A stretch of DNA of 33,695 nt from Candidatus Eiseniibacteriota bacterium. Its GTDB lineage: Bacteria; Eisenbacteria; RBG-16-71-46. The notes under the pieces were generated by a model. The model worked only from the letters and a program-made list of their open reading frames with translations, had not been told where the DNA came from and searched no databases. Location: positions 1 to 33,695 of the forward strand of contig JACRPT010000091.1 in assembly GCA_016223045.1 (NCBI GenBank), read 5' to 3'. Of this stretch, positions 7,988-14,991 are shown in pieces (positions within the stretch are counted from its first letter, which is position 1; each line of letters starts with the position of its first letter). The translations under genes were made by a program, and so were the position numbers.

Positions 7988-8842
7988 TCACAGCACGCCC
8001 CATGCCTCCAGCAGGCGCTCCAGATCCTCCTGGCTGTAGTACTCGAACTCGACCCTGCCGCCTTTGCGGCCGGGCGTGATGGTGACGTGCGTGCCGAACC
8101 TCTGCTGGAGCTTGGTCTCCCACTCCCCGAGGCCCTCGAGCTTCGCCGATCGGGGGCGCGAGTGCTGGCGCCGCAGCTTGCGGCGCACGAATGCCTCGGT
8201 GCGACGTACCGAGAACCCCTTGCTCTGGACGTAGCGGGCGGCCGCGAGTTGATCGCCCGGGTTGGGCAGCGCGAGCAGCGCGCGCGCATGGCCGGCGCTC
8301 AATGTTCCACGTGAAACCATGTCCTGGACCTCGGGGGGGAGCGCCAGCAGCCTGAGCGCGTTGGTGATCGAGACGCGCTGCTTGCCGACCCGCTCCGAGA
8401 CCTTGTCGTGGGTGAGCGAGAGCCTCTCCACCAGCGCCTGGTATGCCTTCGCCTCCTCGATCGGATTGAGGTTCTCGCGCTGGACGTTCTCGATCAGCGC
8501 CAGCTCCATCATCTCGCGATCGGGGACCTCCTTGATCACGGCCGGGATGCGCTTGAGGCCGGCCAGCACGGCGGCGCGCAGCCGCCTTTCCCCGGCCACC
8601 AGCTGATAGCCGTCGGCGCCGTCATGCCGCACCAGCACCGGCTGCAGCACGCCGGTCGCCTTGATCGAGGCAGCCAGCTCCTTGATCGCGCCGTCGTCGA
8701 ACCGGGTGCGCGGCTGGTAGGGGTTCGAGCCGATCTCCTCCACGGGCAGCTCGCGCAGTCCGTCCTGGAGTTCCTCCAGCGTGGTCGTGGCTGCGGCGGG
8801 GATGAGGGCCTCGAGCCCGCGCCCCAGGGCTTTCCTATGCAT
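7988..8842 (-). CDS. parB: ParB, chromosome-partitioning CTPase and parS-binding protein
   Basis: A 284-residue protein of standard ParB length. The N-terminus RKALGRGLEALIP includes the ParA-stimulating Arg motif. Next comes the ParB/Srx-type CTP-binding domain with NPYQPR (residues 40-45), GERRLRAA and ENVQREN. The central helix-turn-helix (about 150-205) is followed by a C-terminal dimerisation segment ending at 284. ParB loads at parS, closes into a CTP-dependent clamp and slides to build the partition complex. The start overlaps the parA end by 8 bases, so translation is coupled. A parS site lies inside the gene (8303-8318), as in many chromosomes. Confidence 0.97.
   Translation of the reverse strand: MHRKALGRGLEALIPAAATTTLEELQDGLRELPVEEIGSNPYQPRTRFDDGAIKELAASIKATGVLQPVLVRHDGADGYQLVAGERRLRAAVLAGLKRIPAVIKEVPDREMMELALIENVQRENLNPIEEAKAYQALVERLSLTHDKVSERVGKQRVSITNALRLLALPPEVQDMVSRGTLSAGHARALLALPNPGDQLAAARYVQSKGFSVRRTEAFVRRKLRRQHSRPRSAKLEGLGEWETKLQQRFGTHVTITPGRKGGRVEFEYYSQEDLERLLEAWGVL
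8303..8318. other. parS site inside parB
   Basis: The 16-mer TGTTCCACGTGAAACC matches the parS consensus TGTTTCACGTGAAACA at 14 of 16 positions and keeps the CACGTG core. It sits in the middle of parB, where it encodes part of the helix-turn-helix region. Confidence 0.93.
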
Positions 8843-9596
8843 GGTCCAGGACCTCCAGCGCCAGTTCTCGATAGCTCTCGGCGCCTGTGCAGTGTGGGTC
8901 GTAGAGGACGATGGGCTTGCCGAAGGACGGGGCCTCGCTGAGCCTCACGTTGCGTGGGATCACCGTGCGGTAGACGCGCTCCGCGAAGAACTTCCGCGCT
9001 TCCTCGGCGACCTGCTGCGAGAGGTTCAGGCGCGCGTCGTACATGGTGAGGAGCACGCCCTCGATGCGCAGGGCCGGGTTCAGGTGGTCCTGGACGAGCC
9101 GGATGGCCGCGATCAGCTGGGTCAGACCCTCGAGCGCCAGGTACTCGCATTGCAGCGGGATGAGCACCGAGTCCGAGGCGGTGAGCGCGTTCACCGTCAG
9201 CAACCCCAGCGAGGGCGGGCTGTCGATGAGGACGAAGTCGTAGTCGTCGCGCACCTTTCCGACGGCGTTCCGCAGGCGGGTCTCGCGCGCCATCAGCCCG
9301 ACGAGTTCGACCTCGGCGCCCGAGAGCCGCTGCCCCGCCGGCACCAGGTCGAGATTCGCGAGCATGGTCGGCAGGATGGCCTGCCCGAGCTCGGAATGCC
9401 CGAGCAGCACCTCGTAGATGCTGTGCGCCTGGTCATTGCCGTTGACGCCGAGGCCGCTGGAGGCGTTCCCCTGCGGGTCTATGTCAATGACGAGGACGCG
9501 ACGGCTCTCCTGCGCCAGGCAAGCACCGAGGTTGATCGCGGTGGTGGTCTTGCCGACGCCGCCCTTCTGGCTGGCTACCGAGATGATTCGTCCCAT
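8835..9596 (-). CDS. parA: ParA/Soj, chromosome-partitioning ATPase
   Basis: A 253-residue Walker-type ATPase. The deviant Walker A motif QKGGVGKTTT lies at residues 9-18, with the signature lysine at 11. DIDPQGNASSG follows, and Walker B is FVLIDSPPSLG. ParA dimers bind DNA nonspecifically and are released by ParB, moving origins apart. ATG 9596 gives the typical short start MGRIISVASQ; GTG 9629 would add eleven residues not usual for the family. AAGGGA abuts this ATG, closer than a standard ribosome site, so the start is not fully settled. A promoter (9670-9699) and a parS site lie just upstream, and parB overlaps the 3' end. Confidence 0.96.
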   Translation of the reverse strand: MGRIISVASQKGGVGKTTTAINLGACLAQESRRVLVIDIDPQGNASSGLGVNGNDQAHSIYEVLLGHSELGQAILPTMLANLDLVPAGQRLSGAEVELVGLMARETRLRNAVGKVRDDYDFVLIDSPPSLGLLTVNALTASDSVLIPLQCEYLALEGLTQLIAAIRLVQDHLNPALRIEGVLLTMYDARLNLSQQVAEEARKFFAERVYRTVIPRNVRLSEAPSFGKPIVLYDPHCTGAESYRELALEVLDHA

Positions 9597-9669
9597 TCCC
9601 TTGAGCGCGGGGGCGGACTTCCTGCCCACCTTGATGCGGGGGTTGCTTCAGGCGACCTGCGTGGGCAGC

Positions 9670-9699
9670 AAGATAGCAACGACGACGGAGCGGGAACAA
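9670..9699 (-). promoter_or_regulatory. Predicted parAB promoter
   Basis: Read on the minus strand, TTGTTC (9699-9694) and TATCTT (9675-9670) are separated by 18 bp. Transcription would start near 9663, giving a leader of about 65 bases. The -35 box is only 6 bp from a parS site, so ParB spreading could repress its own operon. Confidence 0.6.
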
Positions 9700-9705
9700 G
9701 GGGAA

Positions 9706-9721
9706 TGTTCCACGTGAAACG
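9706..9721. other. parS site upstream of parA
   Basis: TGTTCCACGTGAAACG differs from the site in parB only at its last base. It lies between rsmG and the predicted parAB promoter. Two parS sites 1.4 kb apart place this region in the origin-proximal partition zone. Confidence 0.93.
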
Positions 9722-9747
9722 CCCTCAACCGAATCTTCGCAGAATGC

Positions 9748-11127
9748 TCACTTCCTTCTGAATCTGGCGACGGCGGTCTGCCCCTGTCCGATCCCGAGCA
9801 GCCCGTCGAGATCCCAGGCCTCCTCCCAGCGTCGATCCGAGGCCATCTCATCTTCGCGTTTGCTGCCCTTCCACAGGAACGCGCTCCCTCCGGGCGCTAC
9901 CCAGCCGGCCGCCATGACCAGCGTGGGTCCCAGCGGAAGCGTAGCGCGCGAGGTGAAACCTTCGAAAAGCTCGACTTCTCCGACTTCGTCGGACAGCGAC
10001 TCGAGTCTGGCCAAGACAACGCGTACTCCATCAACTCCAAGCTCCTGCAGAGCCTTGCGCATGAACAAGGTCTTGGTTCGTCGCGACTCGACCAGGGTCC
10101 AGCTCGATCCTACGCCGACCAGGGCGAGCGGCAGTGCCGGCAACCCACCGCCTGACCCGAAATCGAGCCACCTGGCCGCCCCGCTCGCCTTGAGCCAGTG
10201 GGCCGGCTCGATGGACTCGGCGATGTGCCGCTCCACGATGCGCGCCTCGTCGTTACGCGAGATCAGGTTGGAGACGCCGCGGTTCCACTGGAGGAGCAGC
10301 TCGGTGTAGCGGCGCAGTCGGGCCGTGGCCTGCTCCGGGTCCGCACCGACCTTGAGCAGGTGCGGCGTGAGCGAATCCCAGGGCTGGCGCTCCAGCACCT
10401 CGGTCACATCCGGGACCACGCTCCGCCCGCTTGCGAAGATCTCGAGCGAGCTCTCGAATTCTTCTCGGGGTACCGGCTTCCGCGTTTTCGTCGTGGCCTG
10501 CCGGGGCCGCCTTGCGGCGGCACCGGCCCGCTCGCGATACGCGCGCTTCGGCGCGGGGCTGGAGCCACGCCATGCCGACTTTCTGAGCCCGCTCTTGGGA
10601 GTTGGCCGCTGATCGCGCCGGCCCCTCTGGCCGCGGCTGTCCCTCGGGAAATCGCGGGAGTCACGCCGCACGGTCTGGCCGTGACCACCCGCAGGGACTG
10701 TGCGGGCATCGCGCCGACCCTTCGGGCCGCGGCTGTCCCTCGGGAAATCGCGGGAGTCACGCCGCGCGGTCTGGCCGTGACCACCCGCAGGGACTGTGCG
10801 GGCATCGCGCCGCCCCTTCGGGCCGCGGCTGTCCCTCGGGAAATCGCGGGAGTCGCGTCGCGCCGTCTGCCCCTGGCCACGCCCGGGGCCTGGGCGGGCG
10901 TCGGGCCTGCTGCTCGGCCAGCGGCGGTGATCGCGCCCGACGGTGTCGTCGCGTCGGCGCTTCGACGTGGCGCGGGAGGCGCGCCCGATCTGCCCGCCGC
11001 CCCGGCGAGGCGCCGGCCCTGCGGAAGCGCCGCTTCGGGGCTGGCCCGGGCCAGAGGTCCCGCGGGCGGGCTTGCGGGCGGGTCGGGAGGGGCGCTGGCG
11101 CGGTTTCACGGGCGCCCACTCTAGCAT
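9748..11127 (-). CDS. rsmG: RsmG (GidB), 16S rRNA m7G527 methyltransferase with a long Arg-rich N-terminal extension
   Basis: Residues about 245-459 are a complete RsmG: helix LRRYTELLLQWNRGVSNL, the SAM-binding motif DFGSGGGLPALP (322-333), the acidic/basic segment ESRRTKTLFMRKAL and the SR-ATLPLGP strand. The enzyme methylates G527 of 16S rRNA using S-adenosylmethionine; loss gives low-level streptomycin resistance in many bacteria. The first 220 residues are Arg/Gly/Pro/Ser-rich, disordered in character, and contain three 32-residue repeats around RRDSRDFPRDSRG (residues 74-169). RsmG is normally about 200-240 residues. The repeats keep the frame, which supports translation of the extension, but GTG codons near 10407 could provide a short start. 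I give the long form and mark the start uncertain. mnmG ends 75 bases upstream. Confidence 0.85.
   Translation of the reverse strand: MLEWAPVKPRQRPSRPARKPARGTSGPGQPRSGASAGPAPRRGGGQIGRASRATSKRRRDDTVGRDHRRWPSSRPDARPGPGRGQGQTARRDSRDFPRDSRGPKGRRDARTVPAGGHGQTARRDSRDFPRDSRGPKGRRDARTVPAGGHGQTVRRDSRDFPRDSRGQRGRRDQRPTPKSGLRKSAWRGSSPAPKRAYRERAGAAARRPRQATTKTRKPVPREEFESSLEIFASGRSVVPDVTEVLERQPWDSLTPHLLKVGADPEQATARLRRYTELLLQWNRGVSNLISRNDEARIVERHIAESIEPAHWLKASGAARWLDFGSGGGLPALPLALVGVGSSWTLVESRRTKTLFMRKALQELGVDGVRVVLARLESLSDEVGEVELFEGFTSRATLPLGPTLVMAAGWVAPGGSAFLWKGSKREDEMASDRRWEEAWDLDGLLGIGQGQTAVARFRRK
10631..10918 (-). repeat. Three 96-bp in-frame tandem repeats in rsmG
   Basis: Units begin at 10631, 10727 and 10823. 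The first two are nearly identical, and the second half of the third is degenerate. A further 20-bp partial match lies at 10611-10630. Each unit encodes 32 residues with the core RRDSRDFPRDSRG and a GRRDARTVPAGGH spacer. The unit length is a multiple of three, so copy number can change without a frameshift. Confidence 0.92.
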
Positions 11128-11202
11128 GCCGGGCCGCCCGTGCCAGCCAGGTCGCCGGCGCTCTCGCCACCCCGCCGCGATCGTCCGACCGCGGCCGGCG
11201 TC

Positions 11203-13359
11203 TCAGCCCGCGATGGCGAACCTGCGCGCGTGGACGAGCAGCACCGCGACGTCCGAGGGCGACACGCCGGCGATGCGGCCGGCCTGGCCGACGGTCGCCG
11301 GGCGCCAGCGCGCGAGCTTCTCCCGCGCCTCGCGCGAAAGCCCGTTCAGCGGCTCCTCCCACAGCGCCACCGGCAGGAGCAGGTGCTCGAGCGCGGCGGC
11401 GCGCGCGGCCACGCGCTGCTGGCGCTCGATGTAGCCGCGATAGCGCGTGCGCACTTCCAGGCACCCGGCCCACGCCGGCGGGAGCGCGGTCTCCACGCCG
11501 AGCGACGCGAGCGCGGCGCACGAGCCGTCCGGGCGCGCGACCAGGTCCAGCGCGCGCAGCGCGCGCGCAGCGGCGGCCGGGTCGCTCTTCCGTGTCACCG
11601 GCGCCGGCCCGGCGTCGGCGCCCGCGCCGTCGTCGGATGCCGCGCCGGGGGCGGGAGCCTCACGCACCGCATCGCCCACCGCCGCCGTCGCCGGCACCCA
11701 CACGACGATGCGCGCGAGCCGCCGCTCCTCCGCCTCGATCGCCGAGAGCTTCGCGCGCACGCGCTCGACCTGCTCGCGCGTGATGAGCCCGAGAGCGAAG
11801 CCGGTCTCGGCGAGTCGCTCGTCGGCGTTGTCGGCGCGCAGCAGCAGCCGATGCTCCGCGGCCGAGGTGAACATGCGGTAGGGCTCGCGATGTTCGCGCG
11901 TGACCAGATCATCCACCAGCACGCCGATGTAGGCCTGGTCGCGTCCCAGCACGAGCGGCTCGCGCCCCTGCACCCGCAGCGCGGCGTTGATGCCGGCGAC
12001 CAGACCCTGCGCCGCGGCCTCCTCGTAGCCCGACGTGCCGCAGATCTGGCCGGCGAGGAAGAGCCCCGGCACGCGCTTCACCTCGAGCGTGCGGTCGAGC
12101 TGGTGCGGCAGCACGAAGTCGTACTCGACGGCGTAGCCCGCGCGCAGCATCTCCGCGCGCCCGAGTCCGCGCACCGAGCGGACGAATCCGAGCTGCACCT
12201 CCTCGGGCAGACTCGACGACATGCCATTCACGTAGATCTCGGGCACGTCGCGGCCTTCGGGCTCGAGGAACACCTGGTGGGAGTCGCGCTCGGCGAACTT
12301 CACGACCTTGTCCTCGATGGACGGGCAGTAGCGCGGCCCGCGACCCTGGATGCGCCCCGAGTAGAGCGGCGAGTGGTGGAGGTTCTCGCGGATGATGCGA
12401 TGCGTCTGCGCGTTCGTGCGCGTGAGCCAGCACGGCACCTGCTCGACCTCGAGCCGGTCGCTCCAGTGCGAGAACGGCATCGGCGGCTCGTCGCCGCGCT
12501 GCGCATCGAGCGCCTCCCAGTCGATCGAGTCGCGGTGGAGCCGGGGCGGCGTCCCGGTCTTCAGGCGTCCGCGCTCGAGGCCCAGCCCGGCCAGGCACTC
12601 GCTGAGCGCGACCGCGGCGAACTCGCCGATGCGCCCGCCCGCGAAGCGCCGCGGGCCGACGTGGATCACACCGTTCAGGAACGTGCCGGGCGTGATGATC
12701 GCGGCGCGACAGCGGAGGCTGCGCCCGTCGTCCAGCTCGATCGCGGCGACGCGGCCGCGCTCGAGCCGCACGCGGCGGGCGACGCCGGCCACCCGCGCGA
12801 GGCCCGGGAGCGAATCGAGCGCGCGCCCCATCTCGACCGAATAGCGCGCCTTGTCGCACTGCGCGCGCGGCGACCACACCGCGGGGCCGCGCCCGCGATT
12901 CAACATGCGGAACTGGATGCCGGCGCGGTCGGTGACCAGCCCCATCAGCCCGCCGAGCGCGTCGAGCTCGCGCACCATGTGACCCTTCGCGATGCCGCCC
13001 ACCGCGGGGTTGCACGACATCTTCGCGGTGTCGGCGAGGCTCACGGTGAGCAGCGCGGTGCGGAGCCCGAGCTTCACGCACGCCGCGGCGGCCTCGCAGC
13101 CGGCGTGCCCGGCGCCCACGACCACGACGTCATAGCGGCCGTCGCGCTCGGGCGTGGCGGACGCCACCGCGGCCTCGCAGCCGGCGGGCCCGGCGCCCGT
13201 CACCTCGGCGTCGGAACGCGTGTCGCGCTCGTGCGTGGCGCCCGCCACCGCGACGTCGGAACGCGCGGCGCGCTCGTGCGGCGAGCGCGCGCCGCAGTGC
13301 CGAACATGGAGGCCATCCTGCGGGACGCGCGTGCTGCCCGACGGCGCGTCGCTCATCAT
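11203..13359 (-). CDS. mnmG: MnmG (GidA), tRNA uridine-34 carboxymethylaminomethyl-modification enzyme, N-terminally extended
   Basis: MnmG with MnmE builds the cmnm5 group on wobble uridine using FAD and methylene-tetrahydrofolate. The FAD-binding motif GAGHAGCEA is at residues 82-90, followed by KMSCNPAVGGIAKGH, the substrate-region cysteine in QCDKARYS, TGTPPRL and GQICGTSGYEEAAAQGLVAG. The protein is 718 residues, against about 620-640 in the family. An N-terminal extension of about 75 residues is built from degenerate copies of the FAD-motif region, including GAGPAGCEA at 55-63. A roughly 40-residue Ala/Asp/Gly-rich insert lies in the C-terminal helical part (about 570-610). The start shares one base with the mnmE stop (TGATG), and no ATG lies nearer the normal start. 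Coupling to mnmE fits the MnmEG complex. Confidence 0.95.
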   Translation of the reverse strand: MMSDAPSGSTRVPQDGLHVRHCGARSPHERAARSDVAVAGATHERDTRSDAEVTGAGPAGCEAAVASATPERDGRYDVVVVGAGHAGCEAAAACVKLGLRTALLTVSLADTAKMSCNPAVGGIAKGHMVRELDALGGLMGLVTDRAGIQFRMLNRGRGPAVWSPRAQCDKARYSVEMGRALDSLPGLARVAGVARRVRLERGRVAAIELDDGRSLRCRAAIITPGTFLNGVIHVGPRRFAGGRIGEFAAVALSECLAGLGLERGRLKTGTPPRLHRDSIDWEALDAQRGDEPPMPFSHWSDRLEVEQVPCWLTRTNAQTHRIIRENLHHSPLYSGRIQGRGPRYCPSIEDKVVKFAERDSHQVFLEPEGRDVPEIYVNGMSSSLPEEVQLGFVRSVRGLGRAEMLRAGYAVEYDFVLPHQLDRTLEVKRVPGLFLAGQICGTSGYEEAAAQGLVAGINAALRVQGREPLVLGRDQAYIGVLVDDLVTREHREPYRMFTSAAEHRLLLRADNADERLAETGFALGLITREQVERVRAKLSAIEAEERRLARIVVWVPATAAVGDAVREAPAPGAASDDGAGADAGPAPVTRKSDPAAAARALRALDLVARPDGSCAALASLGVETALPPAWAGCLEVRTRYRGYIERQQRVAARAAALEHLLLPVALWEEPLNGLSREAREKLARWRPATVGQAGRIAGVSPSDVAVLLVHARRFAIAG
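13088..13290 (-). repeat. 81-bp tandem duplication at the 5' end of mnmG
   Basis: Units 13088-13168 and 13169-13249 are both 81 bp and match at roughly four of five positions. A third partial copy runs to about 13290. The unit is 27 codons and duplicates the region that encodes the beta-alpha-beta FAD motif. The unit nearer the 3' end of the gene is functional; the upstream copies have drifted (GAGPAGCEA, then a remnant SDVAVAGA). Confidence 0.88.
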
Positions 13360-14927
13360 CACTTCCCGACGCAGAACCGGCTGAAGATGCGGTCGAGCAG
13401 GTCCTCGTCCACGCTCTCGCCGGTGACTTCGCCGATCGCGGACAGGCCGTCGCGCAGCTCGAGCGCCACGATCTCGCCCGGCGCGCCGGCGCGCGCGGCG
13501 CCGGTGGCACGCGCCAGCGCCGCGCGCGCGCGCTCGAGCGCGTCGGCGTGACGCCGGTTGCCCACCGCGCCGGCGAGGCCGCCCGCGCGTCCCGTGCCGA
13601 GCAGCGCGGCGAGCGCGCCGGTCAGCTCCACGATCCCGTCCCCGCGCAGGGCGGAGACCGCGACGGCGCGATGCGGCACGCCGTCCAGCAGCGAGCCGAT
13701 CTCGCCCGGGGCCACCGCCGGCGGCAGGTCGCTCTTGTTGAGCGCCACCAGCACGCGCCGGCCGGCGAGCCGCTCCGCGATCCGGCGGTCCTCCTCCGCG
13801 AGCGGCGCGGCGCGGTCCACCACCCACAGCACCACCGCGCTGGTCTCGAGGGACGCGCGCGCGCGCGCCACGCCCAGCGCCTCGATCTCGTCGCCGCCCT
13901 CGCGCAGGCCGGCGGTGTCCACCAGCGTCACCCGCGCGCCCGCGACCTCGAGACCCTCGCTCACCAGGTCGCGCGTGGTGCCGGGCTGACCCGTGACGAT
14001 GGCGCGCGCGTCACCCAGCAGCGCGTTGAAGAGCGACGACTTCCCGGCGTTGGGCCGGCCCACCAGCGTCACGCGCACGCCCTCGCGCACGGTGCGCGCC
14101 CACGCGGAGCCCGCCAGCAGCGCGGCGAGCGCCGCCTCGGCCGCGGCGACGCTCTCGACCACGTGCGCGGGCACCTCGATCCCGCCCACGTCCTCGGCGA
14201 AGTCCACGCGCGCCTCGACCTCGGCTGCGGCGTCGCGCACCGCCTCCGCGACCGCGGCGAGCCGGCGCGACAGCTCGCCGCCGAGCTGCGAGACGGCGAG
14301 TGCGTGCGCGCTCTCGGTCTCGGCGTGGATCAGGTCGGCCACCGCCTCGGCCTGCGCCAGGTCGAGCCGTCCGCTCAGGAACGCGCGCAGCGTGAACTCG
14401 CCGGGCCGCGCGAGCCGGGCGCCGGCGGCGAGCAGCGCCGCGAGCACGCGCGCGGCGCAGAGCGCGCCGCCGTGGCACGACAGCTCGACCACGTCCTCGC
14501 GCGTGTAGGAGCGCGGCGCGCGGAACACCGCCACCACCACCTCGTCAAGGCGCGTGCCGGGCGCGATGCCCGCATTGTCCGTGCACGCTCTCTCTCCCGC
14601 GGCTCCGCTCCGACCCGGCGGACTCTGCTCGCCCGGCGGTCCGGCTGCCTGCCGCCGCTTCGCCGCGGCGACATCGTCCTGCCCGGCCGGGCGCGGCGCC
14701 CGGCCCTGCGCCGGAAGAGCCCGGGCGGGCGCGCCGCCCGCGACCGCTGCGGCGGGCCACACCGCCCAGCCGTGGTGGAGCGTGTTCGCCGCGGCGTCGG
14801 CGAGCGGCGCGCCACCCGCGAACACGGCGTCGGCCGCCGCGAGCGCGCCGGGGCCGCTCACGCGCACGACCGCGAGGCCGGCGGCGCCGGTCGCGGTGGC
14901 GATGGCAGCGATGGTGTCGTGAGGCAT
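13359..14927 (-). CDS. mnmE: MnmE (TrmE), tRNA-modification GTPase with a loop insertion
   Basis: A 522-residue MnmE. The N-terminal folate-binding domain starts PHDTIAAIATATGAAGLAVVRVSGP and contains FRAPRSYTREDVVELSCHGG. The GTPase domain has G1 GRPNAGKSS at 290-298, the GTTRD switch, DTAG and NKSD. The C-terminus ends in FCVGK, with the conserved Cys and Lys needed for modification. Residues about 58-123 are an Ala/Gly/Pro/Arg-rich insertion replacing a short hairpin loop in the N-terminal domain. MnmE works with MnmG on tRNA wobble uridine and is regulated by G-domain dimerisation. A clear ribosome site (GGAGG) precedes ATG 14927. The gene overlaps the mnmG start by one base and follows jag by 64 bases. 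Confidence 0.96.
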   Translation of the reverse strand: MPHDTIAAIATATGAAGLAVVRVSGPGALAAADAVFAGGAPLADAAANTLHHGWAVWPAAAVAGGAPARALPAQGRAPRPAGQDDVAAAKRRQAAGPPGEQSPPGRSGAAGERACTDNAGIAPGTRLDEVVVAVFRAPRSYTREDVVELSCHGGALCAARVLAALLAAGARLARPGEFTLRAFLSGRLDLAQAEAVADLIHAETESAHALAVSQLGGELSRRLAAVAEAVRDAAAEVEARVDFAEDVGGIEVPAHVVESVAAAEAALAALLAGSAWARTVREGVRVTLVGRPNAGKSSLFNALLGDARAIVTGQPGTTRDLVSEGLEVAGARVTLVDTAGLREGGDEIEALGVARARASLETSAVVLWVVDRAAPLAEEDRRIAERLAGRRVLVALNKSDLPPAVAPGEIGSLLDGVPHRAVAVSALRGDGIVELTGALAALLGTGRAGGLAGAVGNRRHADALERARAALARATGAARAGAPGEIVALELRDGLSAIGEVTGESVDEDLLDRIFSRFCVGK

Positions 14928-14991
14928 GGTCCTCCGGGCAAACGAATGGCGCCGGGCTGGGGAGCCCGGCGCCGGGGCGCAGCGATCCGGG

